From Siphonodentalium dalli (Eukaryota > Mollusca > Scaphopoda > Gadilida > Siphonodentaliidae), in contig CP136062.1 of assembly GCA_032622095.1 (NCBI GenBank), positions 131,647,282-131,711,281 on the forward strand: a stretch of DNA of 64,000 nucleotides, in the 5' to 3' direction. Of this stretch, positions 1 to 12,229 are shown in pieces. Both the position numbers and the translations under genes were made by a program. Position 1 is the first letter of the stretch. The number at the start of each line of letters is the position of its first letter. The notes beneath the pieces are model-generated. The model made no database searches, was not told where the DNA came from, and saw nothing but the letters and a program-made list of their open reading frames with translations.

Positions 1-513
1 ACATTGTGTGGTGAATTGTGTGGCAAATGACCACACATCTGTTGTGTGGTGGTGGCGAACATACTGTGTGGATCGACCAAAACAACTTGTTCTTTGTAGG
101 CACACATTAAATGTGTGCTAAGTTGCGCACAAGATTGTGTGGATGCAGATGAACAGTTTATGTGTGGTAACTGACCTACAAAGTTGTGTAGTTGACACAC
201 ACAAAGATGTTTGGGTCCAGCACATGTATTTGTTCGTTGAATGGACACAAATATGTTTGCACTAAGGAAACAATATGTTCGCCGCTACCACACACGTTTG
301 TATTGTTATTGTACACAATGTTGTTGAGTGAGACTACACATATGTGTTAATCACATGCGTACACGTTTGTGTGGTTGATCCAAACAATAGTGTTCACCGC
401 CAATACACTATTTTGTATTGTTCTTGTACACAATGCTGTTGGGCAAGACAACACATATGTGTTCATTACATGTGTACAAAAACTACAAATTTGTGTGATC
501 GATCCAAACAATA
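1..513. repeat. TGTGTGG / ACACATATGTGT word-rich repeat
   Basis: The stretch is built from recurring short words (TGTGTGG, CCACACA, ACACATATGTGT, TGTACACAAT) at irregular spacing. Two diverged tandem units can be aligned at about 297-394 and 412-513. Each has the order TTGTATTGTT, TGTACACAATG, ACACATATGTGT, GATCCAAACAATAG. No coding frame is convincing. It resembles the cluster at 3325-3475 and may be one end of an element cut by the window edge. Confidence 0.6.
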
Positions 514-2399
514 GGCTGCTAATCCTGCAAAAAAAATCATATTCAACGAAGAGTGTTTACCGATATTTATTGGCCAAACATATAGTTCGGCTATCGTTGG
601 ACCTTTTTTCCCCGCCATACATATGAAATGTTATAGTCTACTGATGCTTGACGTGCGGCGCTGGACGTTTTCGAATATTAACTTATCAAACAGCAAACAT
701 GCATATCCCGGGGGTCCGCGGCCTTCTTTTGTGTACACAGCAGAAATCGTGATTGTCGAATGATATAGTATAGCTATAGTCTCTAATTTCAATAATACAA
801 AGACACAAAACAAACAGCCGTTTAACACATTCACGTAATATTTTGGTCATCCTTTAAACTATATATAAGCGTGCATGTTTCAGTTCCATTAATGGGTTTC
901 ACATCAATAACTAGAATTTTCCTTCAACTTGAATGTATTGGAACAATTCGAAAGTCAGTCTCTGCTATATATACATATATATTGCTACTGGTTGGCTGTC
1001 TTACATCAGACTCACCCTCACGTGTGTAGAAGAACAAGCTCTAAAACTAACTGAAGCTTTCTGAGATCCCTTGAACTATACAAGAAAATTAAGGGCTCCA
1101 AAGAGGATAGTCTTTTTGAATGTAATCGCCTCTTGCACAGAAACCAAACTACAGCACATGACATCATATGTATACCAAAATCATTGATTGTGGAATTTGT
1201 GTCTAACTCATACATTCCACCGTGGTTCTTGGTTGGTTGATTATAGTTTATCTGCGTCGTTGACAAGGCAGCCATGTCCATATCTTGTTATTTACATCGA
1301 CGTTACACCGCGTGACCGCCATGATTTCACCATTGAACCTGTAAGCAGAGAAGTTATTTTGTTTATAACATGCCATTGGGAATATTATTTACAGTATACA
1401 TTGTATGTACATCTATAACAGTATTATAATTCATACATTAAAGAGCGCATTTTCAGAAAGGAATATAGTTTTTGAATGATACTAAATATATACATGTACT
1501 AATCATTATAGCTTCACATAATGAATGTTCGGACAATTTATAAATATATTTTACTTTATCTATATGGCCAGATCGATGCCTCATTAAGCGCAATCTTGAC
1601 ACGGGAAATTTGCAATTTTACATAAGGAATTGTAGCTATATATAACACAATACATTCATATATAAGGATTATAATATGAGAAACATGGCGAGTTTGAAAA
1701 TAAGCCCCCCACCCCTTTGTTATAGTATAAACGATAACTCTTCACCATGTACGTCACTTAGTCCAAATGCTAATAATACTTTAATGACACATCTCACTAT
1801 TCTGCAGTATTTATAATTTTAGATTATTTCTAAGTTCATTATTTGCTATGACATTTATTGAATGACATAATATTCTTCACAATTTAAAGTTTTGGACACA
1901 AACGGTGGCTACATATGTATTATATATACGACATCACCCCCCCCCCCCCCCCGGGCCCCTCCCTCGGTAACCAAATTTACGCAAGTTATACATAGCAGAG
2001 GAGCCAAATTATGCATGCTAATTTTTCACATCGTCTTGGTAAACCACCAATATAATTGACAAATAAATACCCCATCCACCCAACAATTTGTTTCCCTTGG
2101 TACATTGATCGTCCATTGTGGTATTTCAAGGTTTATTGCAACAGTGATGCTCATCGTATTCAAATGAAATTAATTTGAAACACCAATTTCACACATTTTG
2201 TGTGATTCCGGGTGCCACATGTCATATAGAACTTCGTAGTATGCGACTAGGGCATTTCAGTGACAGCCACAAGTCTCATTCATGGACGCGGCTCAGTGGT
2301 CGCCGTTGGTGGGGGGGGGGGGGGGTGGGGTGTCCACCTTCAAATGTCGAAGTACACCCCACCATCCCCCTTGAACCATATTTGTAGAATTATATTTGC
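514..2399. other. Non-coding stretch with long homopolymers
   Basis: No gene is recognised. Notable sequence is a run of 16 C at 1937-1952 and a run of 15 G at 2311-2325, both unusual in such AT-rich DNA. The short open frames here lack recognisable motifs and are not called. Confidence 0.5.
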
Positions 2400-2710
2400 A
2401 CACCCCCCTCTCGTTCTGAATTTTCCAATTGGTACCTCAAGCTTTCCAACTATTAGAATTTCCAACCAAATGGAAGTCTTCCACCCGATGGCCATTTGAG
2501 GCCATTTTTGTTTTACCAAAAGTAGAAAAATATACTACTGTTTGTCTAAAAAAAACTATAAATTTCCCACTAATTACTGGTTGAAAAATCAAACAAAGAG
2601 AACATTTTCAACCTATTATAATGCATGTGGTGTAAAACTTAGTAAATTTTACCGAGGTTTGGGATAGGGTTATAGACACACCCTTCCCAATATCCGCCCT
2701 GTCGACACGT
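2400..2710 (+). repeat. Dispersed repeat, related to 48480-48800
   Basis: The ordered blocks GAATTTTCCAATTGGT, TTTCCAACT, TTTCCCAC, ACTGGTTG and TTTCAACCTATT recur in the same order and orientation at 48520-48720. The end of both copies shows CCCTGTCG followed by CACGTC. Shorter related pieces are visible near 11690-11770 and 25440-25540. The type of element is unknown. Confidence 0.5.
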
Positions 2711-3324
2711 CACTGGTCTCAGTATATATTTCCTCTCATCTGCATTCCATATAAACACAAAAAACGTCGTTACTTTATCAACATGAGAACCTTACCGTGC
2801 AAAATAATAAAATTGTGGTTCTGGTTTAAAGCACGCTGTATAATATATAGTGTGTATGTGATGAACACACATTTGTTCAGTAAATGTCTTCACCACACAG
2901 TTGAATTTGTCAATTTACATAAAGACAATTTTCGAGCAGGTTTTGTGCTTCGGAAAGATGTGTATCATATAGACTACAGAAACAACAGATAAACCCAGAT
3001 AAACGCACAACTCTAAAATGTAAATATATGACTATGCGACAGGGAATTGATGAATCAGAAAATCCAAATCAAGTTTATTATTTCGTTCAATCATGTTTTA
3101 TACAAAATAGATACGGAAATTCTCACAAAGGTGAATATCTTGCCAATTTAAATATAATCTTACCTTAACTATAGAAATAATCGAAGAGACCGACCAATAT
3201 ATCGAATTTCGAGATCCACCACAATCAACAAGACTCCATGTGTACACTTTACGGCAGCCTGTGAGCCTGTACGAAACAACGACGCGCGCGTGACCACCAC
3301 GTGAAATTAAAAAAAACCGACGTC

Positions 3325-3475
3325 ACATACAAATATGTGTGGTGATGTACACATATATGTGTGGATATTGGGTGATACACACATATGTGTGTATTGTGTA
3401 CACATTTATGTTCAGATAATGCCTCCACACAGTCATTGTGTGGAAGCTGCCACACAGTCCTTTTTACAGTGTATA
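3325..3475. repeat. Second TGTGTGG/ACACATATGTGT cluster
   Basis: The same words as at 1-513 recur (ATATGTGTGG, ACACATATGTGTG, CATTGTGTGG, CCACACAG). It is followed by a C run and a CA microsatellite at about 3479-3518. The clusters at 1-513 and here might be subterminal parts of one element of about 3.4 kb, but clean ends are not visible. Confidence 0.45.
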
Positions 3476-3518
3476 AGCCCCCCCCCCCAACACACACACA
3501 CACACACACCCTCACACA

Positions 3519-4917
3519 TAACTGGGGTGTAGACTTAAAGACGATGCCTATGATAGTCTGGTGATATGTCATACTCGCACTGGGTGATGGACGACCTGGT
3601 TCAAGAAAATACGAAAGTCATCAACGCAAGGGTGACATGTTCAACGCGAAGAACAGCCAGTGGAATGTTGTGTTGATGAAATCTTGCAATCAGTTCAACA
3701 CACGTTGTATATACACCAAGCAGTCTCTTGGTAACATCACCATTCCGACCAAGTGCGGCTGTATTCAGATATGATCACAATGGTCACGTTCGACCTTGAA
3801 GCATTTCCCCAACCTAGGCTGCACAGCCATTGCTATCGAGACTATAATATAACTTGTTCTTGAAACAAACACAATGAAATAAATGCACCACAGTTTGTCA
3901 TTTTCTTGAATCATATATATTTATATATATATATATACCACCCACGTACTGATACTAATCCTGGGTGAGGATGATAACCACACGTTCCTTAAACTTAGTC
4001 TTTTAATGGCATACCACCAAACTATCAAAGACATCGTCTTGTATATTATACGACTGTTTTGGGGAAAGCTAGCATAGTATTATCCAGACAAAGGTATACG
4101 CCTGGTCCAGTTGATTCCGAACGGCTTCGAAACGGATGTGGAAATACAATCTTACCACACCAAAAACACCGACACACATGACATTATATATCTGAAACAC
4201 ACCTATCTTGTGTAGGGGTGGTGTATGCCGTGGTCCCATCTCATTCCCACTATCATGGCGCATGTCCACAATAGCACCGCGTGTATTGTTATTTCCAAGG
4301 GAATGAAAGAGCTAGCAATATTCGAAACACCGCCAAAGTTGTCCACGTATGTCAATACGTTCGCTGAATTTGTGAGTTTACGAACCATCTATTGACAAGT
4401 GGCTAGCTAACTGGGGATACCACCAGGCGTACACATGGTTAGCCCCACGGGGTACGGGAAAGACGTACATAGAGATGACCTTCTGAAAGCTAGTATAATC
4501 ATCGACCGTATGCCTTTCTAGTTCAAGATGGCGCACATATCCCATATTTAGCAGATATTTCAAATCGGGAGCGGGACATCCGAAAATTAATTGTTTGAAA
4601 TGTTCTGATTAGAGGGACCCTGGTCGCAGGGAGTGTAGAATACTTTGTTGGTGTGATCTTATCTAGATTCATTAGACAGAGGAATGGCTAATTCTAGATA
4701 ATTCTGGATGTGGTATAAATCAGAATCTGTTCACATGTAATTGTTCTGAATCTTGCAATATTATCCGCGCTTAGCGGAGATTATTAATTGTTGCTTTTCG
4801 TCATTCCAGAAGGCTACGAGCTATGTTATGCGTTTTGTGACGTTTTAAGGTTGAACTAATGAAGATTTGTGTACCGTTTCGTCATTACTTTTCGATATTA
4901 TGACAAAAAGTTGAAAT
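3519..4917. other. No gene recognised
   Basis: Nothing coding or clearly repetitive was found apart from a short TA microsatellite near 3915-3938. Open frames are short and without motifs. Confidence 0.4.
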
Positions 4918-5034
4918 TTTGTTGTATTTGGGCAATTGATACTCACAAATATTGACTAATTTGACTTTTCAATTTCTGGCAACCAGTTTTGTCGCCATCT
5001 TGGTTGTGAGTATCAATTGCCCAAATACAACAAA
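4918..5034. repeat. Perfect 31-bp inverted repeat (hairpin)
   Basis: The arm 4918-4948 is exactly reverse complementary to 5004-5034, with a loop of 55 bases. The core is GGGCAATTGATACTCACAA. It could be a small MITE or a remnant of one. No target duplication is evident. Confidence 0.75.
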
Positions 5035-5799
5035 TCTTCGTGCCATTGTTCCCTACCCAGATCTAAATCTGGGTATAATTCGTCGCTTAGCAATAATGCA
5101 CATTGTACGAAGGTAAAGGAATATAGGCATGTTTTTAAATTTCTGTCGCCATATTGGCCGCCATCTTCGATTTTTGGGAAACCATTGGGCGCCATTTTGA
5201 ATATGGGGGATTTTTTGTTCGATGTAATTTAAGGACAGTACTTTGCCTCTGTGTTCCCAACTCAGTAAGCTTGAATGGAGTTGTGACAATAACGCTCACT
5301 GATATGAAAATCAGCTATTTTCGGCGATGTTTCAATTTATGGACTTGTACATATTCCTCAACTCAGTGTGTGAGAGGAATCCCAGCACGGGTATCTCTTA
5401 CTCATATATAATGCATCGGTGGAACTATAAGAACAATCACACCCACTAATTCGAAACAGACATTGCGTTATTAGCATGGATTGGACTTCACCGGCATTTG
5501 GAAAAACGTGATATCGGACACAAATATCCGGCCAGAAATGTATATTTCCTAGGATTGTCAGGAAAGGAAGACAATCTTGCCAGTCTGCCAGATTATTCCA
5601 TCCCACAATATACGACAGAGTTATCCATAATTTTCATCATTATTATGTAATATATATGTTTATTATATACTTGCCCATGAATTATAAGGTTTTAGCAGTG
5701 ATATATAAGTGATATCCCACTAGTGAGATATAAGTGATATTCCACTGGTGAAATTTCTGATGTATTGACATTCATTGGGGGCCATAGGCAAGTAACTAA

Positions 5800-5975
5800 A
5801 GTATATAATAAACAGAATATCCACACTTTTTCAGTGGATATGGGTTAAATCTCATTCGTGATGACAAAACATTTGAATTTCCACTCGTGGCTAAAGCCAC
5901 TCGTTAAATTCAATGTTTTGTCATCACTCATGAGATATAACCCATATCCACTGAAAAAGTGTGGATATCCTCTAT
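5800..5975. mobile_element. Foldback (MITE-like) element, copy 1
   Basis: A near-palindrome: the arm starting ATATCCACACTTTTTCAGTG folds onto the arm ending at about 5970. The loop lies around CACTCGTGGCTAAAGCCAC. The left edge reads TATAATAAACAG and the right edge GGATATCCTCTATG. A shorter copy in the opposite orientation is at 9335-9475. No ORF is present. Confidence 0.65.
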
Positions 5976-6281
5976 GTATTGGAAATAAAATATCCTATCC
6001 TATTGTGGTCCCATTCTATACGATAAATGTATAAAATCACATCAAGATGTCCTTGTTGTTCCAAAGAGAAGCGATAGGTGGTGAAATGTTAGATATGCCT
6101 CTGCAGGATATTAATTTTGCCGACGACACAAAACTCATTGCCAATCCAATTACGGAAATATATACCAAATGCTAAATATTGATTCAGTGTGACAGTGCAT
6201 GGTCTCTCCGATGGCAATTAAGTTTCAACTTTCATCAAAAATCAATAAATATGCATTATACCCCTCCCCCCCCCCCAGTTG

Positions 6282-6341
6282 GCGATGAGATACACCATGC
6301 AGACTTTACAGGTGATGAGATACACCATGCAGACTTTACAG
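6282..6341 (+). repeat. 30-bp tandem duplication
   Basis: Two adjacent 30-base units, 6282-6311 and 6312-6341, differ at one position. Their core is GATGAGATACACCATGCAG. They follow a C-rich run. Confidence 0.8.
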
Positions 6342-6399
6342 TCATAATATTCTCACATTGTGAAATAGATCTGCATGGGAATTCACATCGATACGATTC

Positions 6400-6720
6400 G
6401 ATTTTGTGATATCATAAAATTTTAACAATTTAACTTGTGATATCACTAATTCATTTTGTGATATCAATAGATAGAAATTGCATAGCTGGACATGACATTA
6501 AACTATTCATTCAATATTTTGTGATATCAATTCAATCAATTTATGATATCATAAAATCGAATTATTGATATCGCTAAATGCTTACTATAGTATAACATGT
6601 GGTATCACATATTCGATTTTGTGATATCAAAAAAAGAATTTATGATATCACTAATGCCAATTTGCGATATCATTTTGTGATATCACTATTGAATTCCCCC
6701 AACATTTTATGATATCAATA
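6400..6720. repeat. TGATATCA word cluster, left
   Basis: More than ten copies of the palindromic word TGATATCA, or one-base variants, occur in about 320 bases. Most sit in the longer contexts TTTTGTGATATCA or ATTTATGATATCA. Similar clusters are at 9020-9325 and, folded as a palindrome, at 10122-10351. Spacing is irregular, so it is not a simple satellite. It abuts the GC-rich decayed ORF. Confidence 0.75.
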
Positions 6721-7167
6721 ATTCGAATTATAGATTATCAAATAAGTCAAATTGAATCAAGAAAATGTACTAATGCACCCAGGGCCGATAAGGTTCGGGG
6801 TGATTTATGTGGTTCTTTGATCCTGTCATCCGGCAGACATTCCGGTTTTTCGGTACGATCCGTTCCGTATCGGCCGAACTTTAAGTCCGCATTTTACATC
6901 CGCCCGGAATGCTGCCTCCTTCCGGTAACGGAAAAAGCAAGTCACTTTGGAATTATACGTATCGCGCTCGGTTGTGTGTCGTCAATTCCTATATGTTTCC
7001 ATCCGTCACCGTGTTTCTTCACCAGCCTTCATTTATTCGTCTATCATCTTGTTCCTTGTGCGTTCTGTCTGCGTCCTGTTCCGTCGGCGTTACCTATTTT
7101 CGTGGGTCGCGCACGTGTTTCCCTGTTTCAGTGTTTGTCGTTCGGTGGCACTACAAAAAGTTCTCCT

Positions 7168-8290
7168 ATGGTTCGTACAGGATCTCGCGGTCGGGCCCGC
7201 GCCCGTTCGTCTCGTAGCAGTCGACAGGATGAATCTGCCAGTTCGTCTCGTGCTGGTCCTGCTTCCAGTGATCGTGTTAGGCCTTCTTCTCGGGTTTCGG
7301 CATGTGTGTCATCTGTGGCTGATTCACGGGTGCGTGGCCGTGGACAGCATTCGCGCGGCAGGCCTGCCCGTGGCTCTGGCCGGGGACGCCGCGCCTCCCG
7401 TGGCCGGGTTTCACATTCACGCGGCCGCGATCCTGTTCGTCAGCCTCGTCGTCAGCCCAGTCGTCAGTCTCGTCGCAGACAGGATGGTTCTCCGCGCCCC
7501 AAGTTTCCGCGCTATGAATCCAGGTCGCCATCAGCGTCTACTTTGTCGACACGTCGACGCAGCAGTTCCGACGACAGCTCCACTTCTCTCCGCCGCCGCG
7601 AGGATTCCCGTGTGGCATCGGTGATACACCGACCGAACGCTCCGGCAAGAGACAGAACTGATCCGGGTAATCCCTTATTTAGCTTACCATCCTCACTGGT
7701 CTCCCATTGGGACGCCCCCTTGCCGATTCCTACGGCGGCAGACGGTTTTGGCTCTCACGTTTCCAGGTCTATTCGCGACAAAATTTTCCGGGTGCGATTT
7801 TATCAATTTGGATCAACTGCAGGAACCCGCCTCATCTATTCATACAGCTGACCCCCGTCAGTTGGTTGTCTCTGCTTCCGGGCAAATCCGCGTTGCGCCA
7901 AGCGGGCATGCTGCTCCAATAACGTCTGTTGACTCGTGGACCGATGCTTTTCTCACTTTCGTTTCGGTGTACCTCGACGTTCACCCTGAATCGTCGGCCC
8001 AGCCCCTTTTGCGTTACCTGCGCACAATTCGTTGGGCGGCTGCTAAATGTGGGGGATCTGCCTGGCAGGTGTACGATACCCAATTTCGGTTGAAGTGGGT
8101 TGGGAATACTGCTACTCCTTGGGAGACCATCGACCCTAACCCTTTGGATGCTGGTCATGACGCCCCAGGTTCGGCAACCTCAGATGGGATCCATCTCTCC
8201 CCCGTCGGCAACGCTCTCTACCTGAATAGTCTCCAGGACGCCCTGTGGACCTTCCTGGCATCTGACACTATGGTTTTCCCGGTGGTTTAA
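7168..8290 (+). pseudogene. Decayed Gag-like/SGNH-type ORF of a tyrosine-recombinase (Ngaro/DIRS-like) retroelement
   Basis: A GC-rich island in AT-rich DNA. From the ATG at 7168 the frame encodes a very Arg/Ser-rich basic region (many RGR, SRS and RRR) up to about 7785. A one-base shift there moves homology into the next frame. That frame carries SWTDAFLTFVSVYL, LLRYLRTIRWAA and YDTQFRLKW, a pattern I recognise from Gag-like ORFs of Ngaro/DIRS-type elements of marine invertebrates. It ends with DGIHLSPVGNALYLNSL, which matches the C-terminal D-G-x-H-L block of SGNH hydrolases; Ngaro-type elements are known to carry such a hydrolase. The segment between QFRL and DGIHLS is short, so most of the hydrolase fold seems deleted. 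No reverse transcriptase or tyrosine recombinase is seen. The frame extends upstream to 6709, but that part lies in the TGATATCA cluster. Confidence 0.55.
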
Positions 8291-8870
8291 CTGTTTCATT
8301 GATGTCATTGGGCATGGAGCTCCTGGTTTGGGGGAGTGCTGCGCACTCTATGGCGGTCCTGCAGATAGTGGTAGTGGTAGTGTCGCCATAGCGTTATAAC
8401 CTGTCTGGTAACTTTGATGGGTGGCTTATCAATAGTAGCTTAGTATGTTTATGACTGCGCGGTCATCTTATGCTTATTCGAGAGTGCTCTCGAACTGTAG
8501 CCTGAGTGTAATATTCCAGGCCGTTGCTTAGCCATAGGGAGTTGGGCTGTCCAGTGGTCTCTACTGCCATTCCTGCGTCGCACTCGTTGGGCTTCTCCCT
8601 GTTGGCCGTGTGTGCTTATTGCTTAGGGCGCCTCATAGCAATTCTTGGGCGCCGGCTCCGAATCGTACCTTGCTCGTCGGGCCATGCTCATGCCTGCGCT
8701 GTACAGAAGTATTTCTTCAGCGTTCTCTGCTTCGGCTTCTCGTCAGAGCTAAGGCTCTGCTTAATTGGTTTCCATGCGTATGGGCTATCTGCAGGACAAG
8801 CTTATAATGTTGCATTAAAGCTGAGATCATACCCCACTCATGTGTTGTCGTTTAAATATTCCATGTGATA
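8291..8870. other. GC-rich sequence downstream of the decayed ORF
   Basis: It keeps the higher GC of the ORF region and probably belongs to the same element as 3' non-coding sequence. I looked for split direct repeats of the Ngaro type against 6760-7100 and saw none by eye. Confidence 0.35.
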
Positions 8871-8930
8871 AGAGTGTTCCCTGTAGTGCATACACAATCA
8901 AGAGTGTTCCCTGTAGTGCATACACAATCA
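8871..8930 (+). repeat. Exact 30-bp tandem duplication
   Basis: Units 8871-8900 and 8901-8930 are identical (AGAGTGTTCCCTG, then TAGTGCATACACAATCA). It lies at the 3' side of the GC-rich element, just before AT-rich DNA resumes. Confidence 0.85.
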
Positions 8931-9019
8931 ATGCAGTAGTGGCAGGGCTGTCACTGGTGGGGGTAGTGTCTCTTGGATCTGAGTGATCACATAATTTCTT
9001 CCAGATACCAAGGACGTCC

Positions 9020-9325
9020 AATTAGTGATCTAACAAAATCGAATATGAGATATCACAAAGTAACTATAATTTATTGATATCACACAAAATCAAATATATA
9101 TGATATCCCAAATTCGAATTAGTGATATCATAAAAAGAATTTATGATATCGTAAAATCATATATGATATCACTATAAATCATAGTAAATGCTTACTACTC
9201 TGTGTTGATAATCATGATATCAATTAATACTATATATCCGGATAGTGATATCCATAGTCTTTTCATCCGAATTAGTGATATCACAAAATGAATATATGAT
9301 CGATATCACAAATAGTTTGAAGTTC
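9020..9325. repeat. TGATATCA word cluster, right
   Basis: About ten TGATATCA-like words occur in about 300 bases, in contexts such as GAATTAGTGATATCA and AATCATATATGATATCAC. The block AAATGCTTACTA is shared with the left cluster (near 6565) and with the palindrome at 10122-10351. The left and right clusters bracket the GC-rich ORF remnant. Confidence 0.75.
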
Positions 9326-9334
9326 GAATATATA

Positions 9335-9475
9335 GAGGATATCTGCACTTTTTGGTTGGATGTGGGAATTATCTCATGAGTGATGACAGAAAATGAATTT
9401 CATCACGAATGAGATTGCTACCATATCCATAATCCAACCAAAAAGTGTGGATGTTCTGTTTATTATATCCTCCAC
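9335..9475. mobile_element. Foldback element, copy 2 (opposite orientation to 5800-5975)
   Basis: The left edge TATAGAGGATATCTGCAC and right edge GTTCTGTTTATTATAT match the edges of the 5800-5975 element in reverse. The arms (GCACTTTTTGGTTGGAT and ATCCAACCAAAAAGTG) are complementary. It is internally shorter than copy 1. Confidence 0.6.
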
Positions 9476-10121
9476 TCAGTTGGCCCATGGCTCATCTGGA
9501 AGGATGAGTAAAAAGTGCAAATTTGTATACCCAAGCACAGCCATGGTAATGAGCCTGTGAATATAAAAATTGTTCCATTTTTTCAGACGATTGGTTGAGG
9601 GATAAAGGGGGCTAACGTCATAGTACCGTATGTATTTTGAACAAAAACGAATTGATCACATATTACATTTTTTCAACCTGAACCAGTTCTTGTTGAAACA
9701 AAGTGATATAGCCATTCGGACGAGTGTTGGCATCTCTATACAGTCGCAGATTTGCACATAACTAAAAATAGCGGCAGTTTGAAGCATCGGATAATAAATT
9801 TACAGGCGATATCTGTCATTGGTAAAGCTATATATGTGCTGTGGTGTCATAATGCATGGGTTGCAAGAGAAGCTATTAATATCAACACAGAGCTATTTGG
9901 TAATAGAAGACACGGGCATTTTCTCCAGACCAAGTATATTGCGTAGCTATTCGAGTGGGGTTTACCCAGAACTGAATTTTAGCACAGTCTCCCACCAAGA
10001 ACCGAATCACTTTCAATTTTAGCGCGGATGGATAGGAGTGAGATATCAGTATCTCATTGGACGGATAACGGTTTTTATCTGATGCAAAAAATAGTACTAC
10101 ATGTATTTGATAGCTTAGGCT
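9476..10121. other. No gene recognised
   Basis: Two overlapping short frames at 9752-10022 have no recognisable motif. Nothing repetitive stands out. Confidence 0.35.
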
Positions 10122-10351
10122 ACAAAATCGAATATATGATACAATAAATTAGTAAGCATTTATAGTGATATCACATATTCGATTTTATGATATTATATAT
10201 TCATTTTGTGATATCCTCCATTTATTATATGCTAAGCCTTAGCATATAATAATGGAGGATATCACAAAATGAATATATAATATCATAAAATCGAATATGT
10301 GATATCACTATAAATGCTTACTAATTTATTGTATCTTATATTCGATTTTGT
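10122..10351. repeat. 230-bp near-perfect palindrome of TGATATCA words
   Basis: The left arm starts ACAAAATCGAATATATGAT and the right arm ends ATATTCGATTTTGT. The dyad centre is at GCTAAGCCTTAGC near 10237. Only scattered mismatches separate the arms. It carries the same TGATATCA and AAATGCTTACTA words as the 6400 and 9020 clusters, so it is probably a foldback derivative of that family. Confidence 0.8.
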
Positions 10352-12089
10352 GTGAAATCATATTTAGATATTATATCATATGATAAATTAATTTAGTGAT
10401 ATCATAAATTCATTAAACAGGTAATAAATAGAAGAACGGCGCCTCATAGATGGCATTAAGTGTAGTTGGACTAACTAGAGTGTATTGGTGCATCTGAGAT
10501 ATTTCCGGAGGAACGCGTTCGTTTCTACTTTGTACTTGTGGTGGGTAATCTCCCGGTGATATTAACCCTTTGTGGGGTCAAACTGACAACGTCGTGATAT
10601 GGTCTAGCGGCTGAAACGAAGATAAACACCAGTACACCAATCAAATAAACTAACCTAGTAATAGTCTATGACGAAATATGGACTCACCTTTAATAACTCA
10701 CTGGTAGGTAGAGTACACTCTATTTACACCCGTCCTTTTATCGAATGAATTTAAACACTGTTTTTAAAATGTTCAAGACGCGATAGCGAACGCTGGTCGT
10801 CGGCCTCGTTGAAATAGTTTACAGCTATAACTATCGACTAAACTATTACATTACATTTGCAAGTGTCAACACAAACAACAACCTGCATATGAATTTAAAA
10901 TCCCCAAGTGAACACTAACCCAACAAATCGAGACGAATTCCCGATGAAACTGGTTCCTATTGCTTATCAATTTCCGAGAAATTCGCTGGCTGTTATCATA
11001 GCACTTTTTCTCGGAAGTGTCCATCTTGGGTTTTTCCCACATGCATTTGTGCCAAGCAGGTGTTATTTTGGTTTCTATTTATAAATATCTAAGGTCTGTT
11101 TCGGTTTTGTTACGGCTTTCTGTCAAAACAGATTAAAGAGAACTAGTTTTGTGATTTGCAGGAGAATATAATATGTGAATCAATGATGGTCCGTCCGATT
11201 ATGGCTGATATAAACAACAGCTAGGCATAACCGAACCAACAAACACAAATTCTGACTCGAATTATTTACATTTGATGAATTTACGAGAACATAATTATAG
11301 TGTTGTTCATCATGTATTGTGTGCAGCATTGCGATGTCGGACTTAGGGGCATCCCCTTCTAAAATTCCAATGTGTTACTATAGATAGAGTTTATTTTGTC
11401 AATTAAAGACGCCCTGATCGGGTGGGGGGGGGGGGGTCTGCAGAAAACGTGGGTGGTTCGAGGTAGGAACATGGTCTGATGCAAATGTTTTCCAATCAAT
11501 ATGCATATTTATAAAAGTTTAATAAGGAAAAAATTAGATCATGCCATGAATCTGTATTCTGGCTAACGCCCGTCGAGATCATATCCCACCAGTACAAAAC
11601 GTTGGAACTTTTGACAGGGAACCTTATAAGGTCGAAAACTAGTTCATAGTTGTTTAAATTTACAACTGATAGCCATTTCAGTTCAAGATTTGGACCATAA
11701 AAAATAGGAAACTATGTGACTATTGGTCTAAAAACAACAAATTCTCCACTAACTACAAATTTGGGGGGAGTGTGTATAATACTAAAGAATATGCATATAC
11801 TAGTCAATGAATTGTAGATTTCACTACCTGTTCCCAACATGTTGTTCGTGTACATGCAAGCCGAGTACCGGTAACTTGATAACCACGCGTGACATGCACA
11901 TCCCAAATTTGACTATTTTAGTTAAATATGACGATATCGAACCAACATTTTCCTATATTATGCATAAATGATGAGATCCTTGCACATGCAGCCACATTAA
12001 TGTGTCACAATAGTACAGCAAATGTACAGGCTTCTGAGGCTTGACATTTGCAATTTTTTTTATTTCATTATATGAGGGTGTCACCCCCT
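10352..12089. other. No gene recognised
   Basis: AT-rich DNA with a G run near 11423-11434 and a fragment (11690-11770) similar to the dispersed repeat at 2400-2710. No coding signal was found. Confidence 0.35.
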
Positions 12090-12205
12090 CCCCATGATTC
12101 ATGAGGCCGTTGATAGTTTTAATTGTGTTTAATCTTTCTTCATACTTCAGTCCTGGAATTTGTTTGGTGGCTCTCTTTTGTACATTTTCAATATTTTAGT
12201 CAGGA
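12090..12205 (-). pseudogene. LINE (CR1/L2-like) ORF2 C-terminal fragment
   Basis: Read on the minus strand from about 12192, the frame gives ENVQKRATKQIPGLKYEERL. This is the typical block after the reverse-transcriptase domain of CR1/L2/Jockey-type LINEs. Homology fades within about 30 codons. It is a short dead fragment. Confidence 0.7.
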
Positions 12206-12229
12206 TAATTAAATTAGATGACAACTTTG

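Noticed and set aside
3249-3572. 107-codon minus-strand frame
   Set aside because: It is driven by CA/GT microsatellite and TGTGTGG repeats, giving low-complexity Val/Cys/His runs.
6909-7624. Long overlapping frames (102 and 225 codons) in the GC-rich segment
   Set aside because: They overlap the frame with Gag-like homology. GC-rich, stop-poor sequence gives long alternative frames; no motif supports them.
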